From Pseudomonadota bacterium (GTDB taxonomy: Bacteria; Pseudomonadota; Alphaproteobacteria; Rhizobiales; Rhizobiaceae), in the NCBI GenBank assembly GCA_023399465.1, contig JAEWPB010000058.1:26237-90236 (forward strand): a stretch of 64,000 nucleotides of DNA. Reading direction: 5' to 3'. Position 1 is the stretch's first letter, and each line of letters opens with the position of its first letter. The translations under genes were made by a program, and so were the position numbers. Under the pieces are notes generated by a model. That model saw only the letters and a program-made list of their open reading frames with translations, was not told the DNA's origin and searched no databases. Positions 56,161 through 64,000 of the stretch are shown here, piece by piece.

Positions 56161-56726
56161 CAGCCAACCTCTTTCAGTGCAAGCTTAAGGGTAGAGAGTT
56201 TGGTGCGAAGAGACGTATCAATCTGTCGCGAACCGACCTTGACGATCAGACCGCCGAGAATTGACGGATCAACCGTGACGGCAAGCGCCACGTTTTTGCC
56301 GGTGACGCTCTTCAGCGCCGCCTTCAATTCGGTTTCCTGCGCTGCCGAGAGCGCATGGGCCGAGGTAACCTCGGCAGAAATTTCGCCACGATGGCGAGCA
56401 GCGATGATGCGATAGGCCTGGATCATGCCCGCAACCGCGAACAGACGGCGATTGGAAGCAACAACCTTCAGGAAGTTGGTCACGGTCTCGCCGATACCTG
56501 CCTTTGCGCTAAGAGCGGAAACTGCCCTCACCTGCTCGTCAGCAGAAAAGACCGGGCTGGCAACAAGGCGCTGCAAATCCGCGCTCTCGTTCAGCATGGC
56601 CTGAAAACGGTCAAGATCTGCGCTTACTGCCTCGACGGCACCCGCTTCGAGAGCGAGTTCGAAGAGGGAGGACGCATACCTTTCTGCAACACCAGAAATG
56701 CGCTGGGATGTGTCTGCCACGGGCAC
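56160..56726 (-). CDS. atpH: ATP synthase F1 delta subunit
   Basis: A 188-residue peripheral stalk subunit that connects the top of F1 to subunit b of F0. N-terminal helical bundle ([26 protein letters not shown]), then the C-terminal [24 protein letters not shown] motif, the family signature. The start is GTG at 56726 (AGGG seven bases upstream); a GTG two codons later is possible. First gene of the F1 operon; F0 genes are not in the window, as is usual in alphaproteobacteria. The 262 bp upstream should hold the promoter, but I could not assign it. Confidence 0.95.
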   Translation of the reverse strand: MPVADTSQRISGVAERYASSLFELALEAGAVEAVSADLDRFQAMLNESADLQRLVASPVFSADEQVRAVSALSAKAGIGETVTNFLKVVASNRRLFAVAGMIQAYRIIAARHRGEISAEVTSAHALSAAQETELKAALKSVTGKNVALAVTVDPSILGGLIVKVGSRQIDTSLRTKLSTLKLALKEVG

Positions 56727-56988
56727 AAATTTCCCTGATTTTCCTTCAAGTTCCGCGACCGCACCGAAATGCGCTCGTATGACCTTGAAATCGTTTTGAT
56801 TTTTCCCGGAAAGGACAAGATGGATACCTTGCCTTTTCCGGATTTCGCGGTCCGTCTAGCATAGGATGCCGGGACTCGCAACACGCGTATGCGACGAATG
56901 CGCCTTCCCGGCCGGATTCATGCGGCAAAAATGCGTGATGGCGCCTGCGCAGGCCAACTTTGCAGGTGCCTCGTCAGCCGCCGGGCGC

Positions 56989-57375
56989 TCACACCCAGCC
57001 GAAGACATAAGCCAGCGGCAGCGCCGCTAGAATCGCTTGCACAACCAGCAGTAGGTAGTTTCTCGCACTGCTCCCCTTGTCCGACATGATCGAGAGGATG
57101 CGTCCGAATACCGCCATGGCAAACGAGACGCCGAGCGCGAGATAGACCATGGGCTGCGCAAAAAGTAGCGCCGCGAGGCCGAAGCCGAAATAGAAGCCTC
57201 CGAGGTTGGAGCGGGCTTCGGCGTATGCGTCGAACCGGCCGTCCTTGGCCTGCAGGCCGAAGAAACGGTATGTGAGCCCAGGCGCAAACATCATGACCAG
57301 GCCGAGCAGTGCGGTCACCGCGGCAGCGGCAAAGGCAAGCTGCTCGCCTGGCTCGGTCGGCAGGTAGAATTCCAT
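56989..57375 (-). CDS. Small four-helix membrane protein (DUF4345-like)
   Basis: A 128-residue protein with four predicted membrane helices: FAAAAVTALLGLVMMFAPGL, GGFYFGFGLAALLFAQP, MVYLALGVSFAMAVFGRILSI, and LLLVVQAILAALPLAYVFGWV. The loop after the first helix has Tyr/Phe-Gly-rich sequence (TYRFFGLQAKDG). The layout resembles DUF4345 proteins, which have no assigned function. It lies between priA and the atp operon on the same strand, 87 bp after priA. Confidence 0.8.
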   Translation of the reverse strand: MEFYLPTEPGEQLAFAAAAVTALLGLVMMFAPGLTYRFFGLQAKDGRFDAYAEARSNLGGFYFGFGLAALLFAQPMVYLALGVSFAMAVFGRILSIMSDKGSSARNYLLLVVQAILAALPLAYVFGWV

Positions 57376-57462
57376 GGATGTCCCCCAAATTGCGTGTTCG
57401 CGCCCTTATGCCACGAAGGCGACGGGGAGAAAATCGGCGGCCGGCGCGATTTTTCGGTCGCG

Positions 57463-59682
57463 TCAGAGAAAGCTCTGCGGATCGATGTCGAGCTGGACAT
57501 GGACCGAACCGCGCTCCTTCGGTCCGTTGGCCAACATCGCCCGGAGAAATGCCTGCATGTCGCTGTTCCGGCGGCCATGGACGAGGAGGCGAAAGCGGTG
57601 GCGTCCGCGAACAAGCGCCAGTGGCGCTTCGGCCGGGCCGAGGACGGCAATCCCCGAGACTTGCGGCGCGGCGACGCGCAAGGCGCGCGCATGGTTTTCC
57701 GCGTCGCCCCGCGTATCCGCCGACACGATCACCGAGGCCAGCCGACCGAACGGCGGCAGCAGTGCCCGCTCGCGTTCGGCGATCTCGCGGTCGTAAAAGG
57801 CCCCGGCATCGCCCGAGACGATGGCCTGCATCACCGGATGCAGCGGCTGGTAGGTCTGCAGCAGGCCGTGGCTCTTGCGGCCGGTTCGCCCGGCGCGACC
57901 GGTCACCTGCGAGAGGAGCTGGAAGGTGCGTTCGGCCGCCCTTGGGTCGCCGTTGGCGAGGCCCAGATCGGCATCGACGATGCCGACCAGCGTCATCAGC
58001 GGGAAATTGTGCCCCTTGGCAACCAGTTGGGTGCCGATGACGATGTCCGCCTCGCCCTTGGCAATGGCATCGAGTTCCAGCCGCAGCCGCTTGACGCCGC
58101 CCGCCATATCCGAAGAGAGCACGATGGTGCGGGCCTCCGGGAAATGCCGCTCCACCTCTTCGGCGATCCGCTCGACGCCGGGGCCGCAGGCGACCAGATG
58201 ATCGAGGGTGCCGCATTCCGGGCAGGCATCCGGCGTCGGCTCGGCATAGCCGCACTGGTGGCACTGGATCTGGTTGCGGAAGCGATGTTCCACCAGCCAG
58301 CTCGAACATTGCGGGCACTGGAAGCGGTGGCCGCAAACCCGGCAAAGGGTCAATGGCGCATAACCGCGGCGGTTGAGGAAGAGCAGCGCCTGCTCGCCCT
58401 TTTCGATCGTCTTGCCGATGCCGCGCAGCAGCACGGGCGACAGGAAGCCGCCACGTTCGGGCGCATGGCGGCGCATGTCAATCAGGTGCAGGTCGGGCAG
58501 CGCCGCATCGCCGAAACGGGTCGGCATATGCACGGTCGTGTAGCGGCCGCTCTGGCCGTTGACCTGACTTTCGACCGATGGCGTCGCCGACACCAGCACC
58601 ACCGGGAAACCGCTGATACGGGCGCGCACGACGGCCATGTCGCGGGCATTGTAGAAGACGCGATCCTCCTGCTTGTAGGCGGGGTCGTGCTCTTCGTCGA
58701 CGATGATCAGGCCGAGGTCCTCGAACGGCAGGAAAAGCGCCGAACGCGCGCCTGCCACCACCCGGATCTCCCCCGTTACCGCCTGGCGCCACACCTTTTC
58801 GCGTGTACGCGGAGCAAGCTCGGAGTGCCATTCGGCCGGCTTTGCGCCGAAGCGCTGCTGGAAACGCTCGAGGAAGCTGGCGGTAAGCGCGATTTCAGGC
58901 AACAGGATCAGCACCTGCTTGCCGCGCCGCAACGTCTCGGCGATGGCCTCGAAATAGACCTCGGTCTTGCCGGACCCCGTCACCCCGTCGATCAGTGCGA
59001 CGGAAAAGCCGCCGGCCCTCACATTGTCGAGGATCTCGTCGGCAGCGTCCTTTTGCGGCCCCTCGAGGCGCGGGGCAATGAAGTCCGGATCGGGCCGTGC
59101 GACTACCGGCGGCGGCGGCAGAAACACCGTTTCGAAGATCCCCTGCGCGATCAACCCGTCGACCACGCTCGTCGATACCCCGGCCGCGTGGGCAAGCCCG
59201 GTCCGGGTCCACGATAATCCGTCGCCGGCGAGGTCGAGAACGCGGGTCCGCGCAGGTGTCATGCGCTCCGGCTGACCGCCGGTGAAGCGCAATCCCTCCA
59301 CCATCGGTTCGGGATCAAAAGCCGCTGGCGCCCTTAGCGCCATGCGCGCAACGAGCCCGGGCGGCGACAGCGTATAGCCGGCTACCCATTCGAGGAATGT
59401 CCGCATGTCGGGTCCGAGCGGCGGACAGTCGAAGACGTGGGTGATGGCACGAAGCTTTTTCGGGTCGACCGACCCGTCGTCGACGCCGTCCCAGACGACC
59501 CCGATCACCTGCCGGGGCCCAAGCGGCACCTGCACGATCGAGCCGGGCTCGACCGCCATGGTGTCAGGTACAGCATAGCTATAGGGTTTCGGTGCCGGCA
59601 TCGGCACGAGCACCGGCACCACACGCTTGGTGGCCGGCGGCTCGAAAAGCGATCCGAAGAGGCTTGGCGAATCTTGCGTCAT
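57463..59682 (-). CDS. priA: Primosomal protein N' (replication restart helicase PriA)
   Basis: A 739-residue superfamily 2 helicase that recognises stalled forks and reloads DnaB. The N-terminal 3'-end-binding domain starts near VVPVLVPMPAPKPYSYAVPD; the helicase core has Walker A GVTGSGKTEVY, the DEEH box in VDEEHDPAYKQ, and motif III SATPSVES. The zinc-binding insertion is Cys-rich: CRVCGHRFQCPQC, CHQCGYAEPTPDACPECG. The C-terminal helicase half has GTQLVAKGHNFP and GRAGRTGR. Length and order are normal. It lies between an acyltransferase gene and the DUF4345-like gene, all on -; priA next to the atp operon is seen in many rhizobia. Confidence 0.97.
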   Translation of the reverse strand: MTQDSPSLFGSLFEPPATKRVVPVLVPMPAPKPYSYAVPDTMAVEPGSIVQVPLGPRQVIGVVWDGVDDGSVDPKKLRAITHVFDCPPLGPDMRTFLEWVAGYTLSPPGLVARMALRAPAAFDPEPMVEGLRFTGGQPERMTPARTRVLDLAGDGLSWTRTGLAHAAGVSTSVVDGLIAQGIFETVFLPPPPVVARPDPDFIAPRLEGPQKDAADEILDNVRAGGFSVALIDGVTGSGKTEVYFEAIAETLRRGKQVLILLPEIALTASFLERFQQRFGAKPAEWHSELAPRTREKVWRQAVTGEIRVVAGARSALFLPFEDLGLIIVDEEHDPAYKQEDRVFYNARDMAVVRARISGFPVVLVSATPSVESQVNGQSGRYTTVHMPTRFGDAALPDLHLIDMRRHAPERGGFLSPVLLRGIGKTIEKGEQALLFLNRRGYAPLTLCRVCGHRFQCPQCSSWLVEHRFRNQIQCHQCGYAEPTPDACPECGTLDHLVACGPGVERIAEEVERHFPEARTIVLSSDMAGGVKRLRLELDAIAKGEADIVIGTQLVAKGHNFPLMTLVGIVDADLGLANGDPRAAERTFQLLSQVTGRAGRTGRKSHGLLQTYQPLHPVMQAIVSGDAGAFYDREIAERERALLPPFGRLASVIVSADTRGDAENHARALRVAAPQVSGIAVLGPAEAPLALVRGRHRFRLLVHGRRNSDMQAFLRAMLANGPKERGSVHVQLDIDPQSFL

Positions 59683-59828
59683 TGTCGGCGACCATGCCTG
59701 CGCGGCTTACAAAAGAAAACACGAAACATCGCACGGGCGCCATGCACGGGAATGCGGGGGGCAGTCATCAGCGTGGGAATAGCCGATTTCAGCTGCCGAC
59801 AAAATAGCGCTCCACCATTTTGGCGCCA

Positions 59829-60728
59829 TCAGGCTCCGAACCGGGCATCCGGATCGGCGGCAAGATCATGAACCGTGTGCTGCTCAAGCAGGCGAGTGAC
59901 GTCGCTTAGATCGCCATCGAGGGCTTCCGGGCCAATCGGCTGGCCGACGGTAAAGTCGAAGCTCCCCTGTCTCTTGTTGAGCAGTTCGTAAAACACCGTC
60001 ATGTCGCGAAGCTCGGTCGACCATTTTGCGAACCAGTAGAACAGGCCGGAATTGCGGGCATGCATGTGCACCGGTACGACCGGCAGCTCGTACTTGCGGG
60101 CAAGGCCGATCGCCGATGTTTTCCACGGCCGCTCGTTGAGCCGGCCATTGCCCCAGTACGCGATACGGCCTGACGGAAACAGGATCGTCGCCCGCCCTTC
60201 GCCGACAGCCCGGTTGGTCAGCTTCAGGGTTTCGCGCGCCTTGAGCTTGGACTTGTATTCCTCCCGCCATTCCACCGGGATGATCATCTCCGAAAACCGC
60301 GGATTGACCCGGATAGCGTCGCGGTTGGCGAAGAACACCATGTCCGGACGGCGGGCCTTCAGGAGGTCGAAGATGGCGATGCCGTCAGCGATCCCGGTCG
60401 GGTGATTGCAGACCAGGAGGAAGCCGCCCTCCTCGGGAATGCGCTCGACACCTTTCGCCCTGATCTGCAGGGACAGGGTTCCGCTCACATATTCGAAGGC
60501 CTGAAAGCCGGTCAGGTTCGCGACGGCATCGGCGAATTCAATCGCCTTGCCATAGCGCAGAAGGGTATAGAGAAAAGGGCGCATCACCGGCCACAGCGGG
60601 TGGCGGACGATCTTTTCGCCGCGTTCGGCGATCAGGGTATCTACGATATGGCCCGGTTTTCCTTGCGACACGAGGGCGACGGTTTCGGCCAATTGTCCAA
60701 TCATGGTCGTCGTGTCACGGCGCAGCAT
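59829..60728 (-). CDS. Lysophospholipid acyltransferase family protein (PlsC-like)
   Basis: A 299-residue putative acyltransferase. The acyltransferase block I reads LLVCNHPTGIADG, with His and Asp five residues apart rather than the four of classic HxxxxD; FFANRDAIRVNPRF and ILFPSGRIAYWG correspond to blocks II and III, and VVPVHMHARNS to block IV. This branch of GPAT-like proteins is common in alphaproteobacteria; the lipid acceptor is unknown. No signal peptide; a hydrophobic stretch around residues 50-70 may be membrane-associated. GGGATG lies near the ATG. It is divergent from xerC. Confidence 0.83.
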   Translation of the reverse strand: MLRRDTTTMIGQLAETVALVSQGKPGHIVDTLIAERGEKIVRHPLWPVMRPFLYTLLRYGKAIEFADAVANLTGFQAFEYVSGTLSLQIRAKGVERIPEEGGFLLVCNHPTGIADGIAIFDLLKARRPDMVFFANRDAIRVNPRFSEMIIPVEWREEYKSKLKARETLKLTNRAVGEGRATILFPSGRIAYWGNGRLNERPWKTSAIGLARKYELPVVPVHMHARNSGLFYWFAKWSTELRDMTVFYELLNKRQGSFDFTVGQPIGPEALDGDLSDVTRLLEQHTVHDLAADPDARFGA

Positions 60729-60801
60729 CGCTCATCCCGCTTCGGTTCAGACCCTTAATCGCAGCCCAGTATGATCGAAGAATGACAGCTTTTCTATGCC
60801 C

Positions 60802-60817
60802 TTAACAATTCCCTAAC
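60802..60817 (+). promoter_or_regulatory. CtrA-like motif upstream of xerC
   Basis: TTAACAATTCCCTAAC is one base away from the TTAA-N7-TTAAC CtrA consensus, and ends 51 bp before the xerC start. With an AT-rich four-base core it can arise by chance, so this is only a lead. Confidence 0.3.
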
Positions 60818-60867
60818 GCCGGCGGGCGCAAAATGGCCGTTCCCACTGTCCCCACGCAGGATGTCGC

Positions 60868-61806
60868 ATGCATACCGAACTTCTCGTTATCGCCGACCCG
60901 CAGCTGATGACCGAACGCCAGCACTGGCTCGATGGACTGGCCACCGAGCGCCGGCTTTCGGCCAATACGGTTGAGGCCTATGAGCGCGACACCCGCCAGT
61001 TCCTCGCCTTCCTGACCCAGCATCTCGGCGGCTCGGCCACCCTTGCCGACATCCACACGCTGCGCCCCGCCGACCTGCGCGCCTTTCTGGCGGCGAGGCG
61101 GCGGGAGGGCACGGGCGCCCGCTCGCTCGGCCGGTCGCTTGCCGGCCTGCGCTCGTTCCTGCGCTATCTGGAAAAGAAGGGGCTCGCCAATGCTGCCGGC
61201 GCCGGCGCCATCCGCTCGCCGAAACAGCCGAAATCACTGCCGAAGCCGCTTTCGGACGGTCAGGCGATCACTGTCGTCAGCCATGAAGCGCAGTTGCACG
61301 ACGAACCCTGGATCGCCGCCCGGGACGCCGCCGTGCTGTCGCTGCTCTATGGTTGCGGGCTGCGCATTTCCGAAGCGCTCGACATGAAACCCGAAGACAT
61401 CCACCCAGGCGCGACGTCGCTGCGCATCACCGGCAAGGGCAACAAGACCCGGATCGTGCCGCTTCTGGCGGTCGTCATCGAGGCGGTGGAGAAATACCGA
61501 GCGCTTTGCCCCTATCATCTGGAGCAGGGATCGGCGCTGTTCCGGGGTGCGCGCGGCGGCAAGCTGCAAGCCGGCATCATCCAGCGCGAGATGCAGAAGC
61601 TGCGCGGCGCCCTCGGCCTGCCGGATAGCGCAACCCCGCACGCGCTCCGCCACTCCTTCGCCACCCACCTGCTCGCCGGCGGCGGCGATCTGCGCACCAT
61701 CCAGGAACTGCTCGGCCATGCCAGCCTTTCGACCACCCAGGTCTATACCGGGGTCGATTCCGCACGCTTGCTGGAGGTCTATGACCGCGCCCACCCGCGC
61801 GCCTGA
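60868..61806 (+). CDS. xerC: Site-specific tyrosine recombinase XerC
   Basis: A 312-residue integrase. The N-terminal SAM-like core-binding domain (LDGLATERRLSANTVEAYERDTRQFLAFL) is followed by the catalytic domain with all key residues: Arg in GLRISEAL, HxxR in HALRHSF, and His plus Tyr in GHASLSTTQVYTGV. It acts with XerD on dif at chromosome dimer resolution. XerC is preferred over XerD because of its rhizobial place next to the priA region and its distance from accA. CAGGA precedes the ATG at 60868. Confidence 0.92.
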   Translation: MHTELLVIADPQLMTERQHWLDGLATERRLSANTVEAYERDTRQFLAFLTQHLGGSATLADIHTLRPADLRAFLAARRREGTGARSLGRSLAGLRSFLRYLEKKGLANAAGAGAIRSPKQPKSLPKPLSDGQAITVVSHEAQLHDEPWIAARDAAVLSLLYGCGLRISEALDMKPEDIHPGATSLRITGKGNKTRIVPLLAVVIEAVEKYRALCPYHLEQGSALFRGARGGKLQAGIIQREMQKLRGALGLPDSATPHALRHSFATHLLAGGGDLRTIQELLGHASLSTTQVYTGVDSARLLEVYDRAHPRA

Positions 61807-61905
61807 ACCAGCGCCATCCGGATCGGGCCATTAACCAAACACATTAAGCAAATATGAGCGTCAGCTTGATAGTCTCCGGATACCAGCAAGACCGGATCAT
61901 GAGCG

Positions 61906-62994
61906 ATGATGACTTCTTTTGCCGAAAGAACACTGCGTCTGTTGCCGAAGACGATCGGTGATTTTGCCTTTTGGCTCTTCGCGGCGGTGCCGCTGATGCT
62001 GCTCGCCGCCTTGCTTGCAGCCTTGCTGGCCGGCACGCCCGCCAAAGCCGACGAGGCGGGCAGTTGTGGTGGCAAGAACATCCTGACGGAACTGAAGGAA
62101 AGCGATCCTGCGCTCTATCAGTCGGTCGTCGACGAAGCCGCCAGGATCCCGAACGGCAAGGGCAACTTCTGGAAGATCGAAAAAACAGGTGTTGCGCCAT
62201 CATGGCTCATGGGCACGATGCATGTGACCGACAGCCGCGTGCTGGCGATGTCCGATACCGCAAGGCAGGCCTATGCCGAGGCCGCCACGGTCGTCATCGA
62301 ATCCGACGAAATCCTCGATGAGAAGAAGGCCGCCGCGGCGCTGCTGATGAAGCCGGAACTGACGATGTTCAACGACGGCACCACCATCAGCAAGCTGCTT
62401 TCGAAGGAGGATGCGGCAACCCTTGCGGAAGGCCTCAAGGCGCGAGGTCTCGCCCTGCCGCTGGTCGAGCGGATGAAGCCGTGGATGATCGCAAGCTTCG
62501 TGGCCCTGCCCGCCTGCGAACTCGAACGCAAGGCGAAGGGCACTTCGTTCCTCGACAAGAAGCTCGCCGAAGACGCCGTCGCCCAGGGCAAGCAGGTCGC
62601 AGGACTGGAAACGCTGGCCGAGCAGCTTTCGGCAATGGCGGAACTGCCCTTCGATTTTCACCTGCAGGCTCTGGTCGAGACCATCAAGCTCGGCGACCGC
62701 ATGAACGACGTCATCGAAACGATGACGGACCTCTATCTCTCCGGCGACACCGGCATGACCATGCCGATGCTGAAGACCGTGTCCACGGCCGATGACGGCG
62801 ACCAGGGCAGCAGCTACGCCGCGTTCGAGCAGCGCATCGTCATCGACCGCAACCACGTCATGGCCGAGCGAGCCGGGCCCTTTCTTGCCAAAGGCAACGC
62901 CTTCATCGCCGTCGGGGCCCTGCATCTTCCCGGTGAGGAAGGCCTTGTCGAACTGCTTCGCAAGCAGGGCTACACGGTATCCGCAGCCGACTGA
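61906..62994 (+). CDS. TraB/GumN family protein
   Basis: A 362-residue protein. One hydrophobic N-terminal segment (FAFWLFAAVPLMLLAALLAALLAG) anchors or exports it; the mature part has the TraB/GumN metalloprotease-like signatures: SWLMGTMHVTD (first GxxH), a middle TxxE-like region, and FIAVGALHLPGEEGLVELLRKQGY (second GxxH motif). Related Tiki and plasmid TraB proteins are proposed metallopeptidases, but bacterial members are mostly not tested. A CGGKNILTELKESDP segment right after the anchor is well conserved in rhizobial homologues as far as I know. It lies 99 bp after xerC on the same strand. Confidence 0.87.
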   Translation: MMTSFAERTLRLLPKTIGDFAFWLFAAVPLMLLAALLAALLAGTPAKADEAGSCGGKNILTELKESDPALYQSVVDEAARIPNGKGNFWKIEKTGVAPSWLMGTMHVTDSRVLAMSDTARQAYAEAATVVIESDEILDEKKAAAALLMKPELTMFNDGTTISKLLSKEDAATLAEGLKARGLALPLVERMKPWMIASFVALPACELERKAKGTSFLDKKLAEDAVAQGKQVAGLETLAEQLSAMAELPFDFHLQALVETIKLGDRMNDVIETMTDLYLSGDTGMTMPMLKTVSTADDGDQGSSYAAFEQRIVIDRNHVMAERAGPFLAKGNAFIAVGALHLPGEEGLVELLRKQGYTVSAAD

Positions 62995-63042
62995 GCGCCC
63001 GCCTGCGCTCGCTTCAGACTTTTTCAACAGATCCGAAACGGA

Positions 63043-63074
63043 AAACGCCGCGGACCCGAAAGTCCGCGGCGTTT
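63043..63074. terminator. Terminator between TraB/GumN and lpdA (bidirectional)
   Basis: AAACGCCGCGGAC (63043-63055) pairs over 13 bp with GTCCGCGGCGTTT (63062-63074). Short T-runs follow on both strands (TTTCC and TTTTCCGTTT). It lies between convergent genes. Confidence 0.8.
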
Positions 63075-63100
63075 CCAGATTGCCGAATTGGCGTTTTCGA

Positions 63101-64000
<900 letters not shown>

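Noticed and set aside
61831..61847. Second CtrA-like pair TTAA...TTAA before the TraB/GumN gene
   Set aside because: The spacing is 9, not 7, and the region is AT-rich by chance.

Overview
The window is a stretch of ordinary-looking core chromosome from a GC-rich alphaproteobacterium, most likely a member of the Rhizobiaceae or a close rhizobial relative. The reasons are: C4-type 5-aminolevulinate synthase (hemA) beside dxr; an ATP synthase F1 operon (atpHAGDC) separated from F0 genes; a glpR-glpD-glpSTPQUV glycerol locus of the rhizobial ABC type; a propionyl-CoA carboxylase/methylmalonyl-CoA mutase operon opposite a PccR-type regulator; an FdsGBA formate dehydrogenase; and rhizobial tamA-tamB. 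I see no insertion sequence, prophage, plasmid replication gene or CRISPR array. Both ends are cut inside genes: a XerD-type recombinase at the left and dihydrolipoamide dehydrogenase at the right.

Layout. 1-3.5 kb: xerD (partial), accA, an L,D-transpeptidase-like lipoprotein and a TusA-like protein, all on +. 3.5-5.8 kb: a CobW-type metallochaperone GTPase downstream of a D,D-carboxypeptidase, on -. 5.9-7.5 kb: an M20 amidohydrolase and tRNA-Arg(CCT). 7.8-15.7 kb: the propionate operon pccB-orf-pccA-mcm on -, divergent from its probable regulator. 15.7-18.4 kb: dxr and hemA converge; hemA has a perfect FNR-type box upstream. 18.4-22.2 kb: a form II CoxSLM-like molybdenum hydroxylase on -. 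22.5-29.7 kb: a glycine-zipper lipoprotein, then tamA and tamB. 29.7-33.8 kb: an Lrp-type regulator divergent from arginase and ornithine aminotransferase, then cheW and a GNAT acetyltransferase. 33.8-41 kb: formate dehydrogenase operon fdsG-fdsB-fdsA-fdhD-fdsD on -, with a LysR gene upstream. 41-42.9 kb: a PLP-dependent dehydratase and an SDR. 42.9-51.6 kb: the glycerol regulon. 51.7-56.7 kb: atpHAGDC on -. 57-64 kb: a small membrane protein, priA, an acyltransferase, xerC, a TraB/GumN protein and lpdA.

How the genes work together. Several catabolic routes sit next to candidate regulators. Propionyl-CoA goes to succinyl-CoA through PccAB and the mutase. Arginine goes to ornithine and then glutamate semialdehyde. 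Glycerol uptake feeds the GlpD reaction. Formate oxidation yields NADH. Housekeeping functions include fatty acid synthesis (accA), isoprenoids (dxr), haem (hemA), ATP synthesis, outer membrane assembly (TamAB), replication restart (PriA) and chromosome dimer resolution (XerC/XerD).

I did not find a convincing undescribed system. The most useful leads are cis-regulatory. They are a helically phased TTCG array over the glpD promoter with a matching site at glpR, TGCAAA boxes at the pcc regulator, an FNR box at hemA, an inverted repeat between the lrp-like gene and arginase, and an ATAG-N7-CTAT box at the fds operon. Others are an unrecognised small gene inside the propionate operon and a 318-bp in-frame tandem repeat in tamB. 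All function calls rest on reading motifs by eye; no database search was run.
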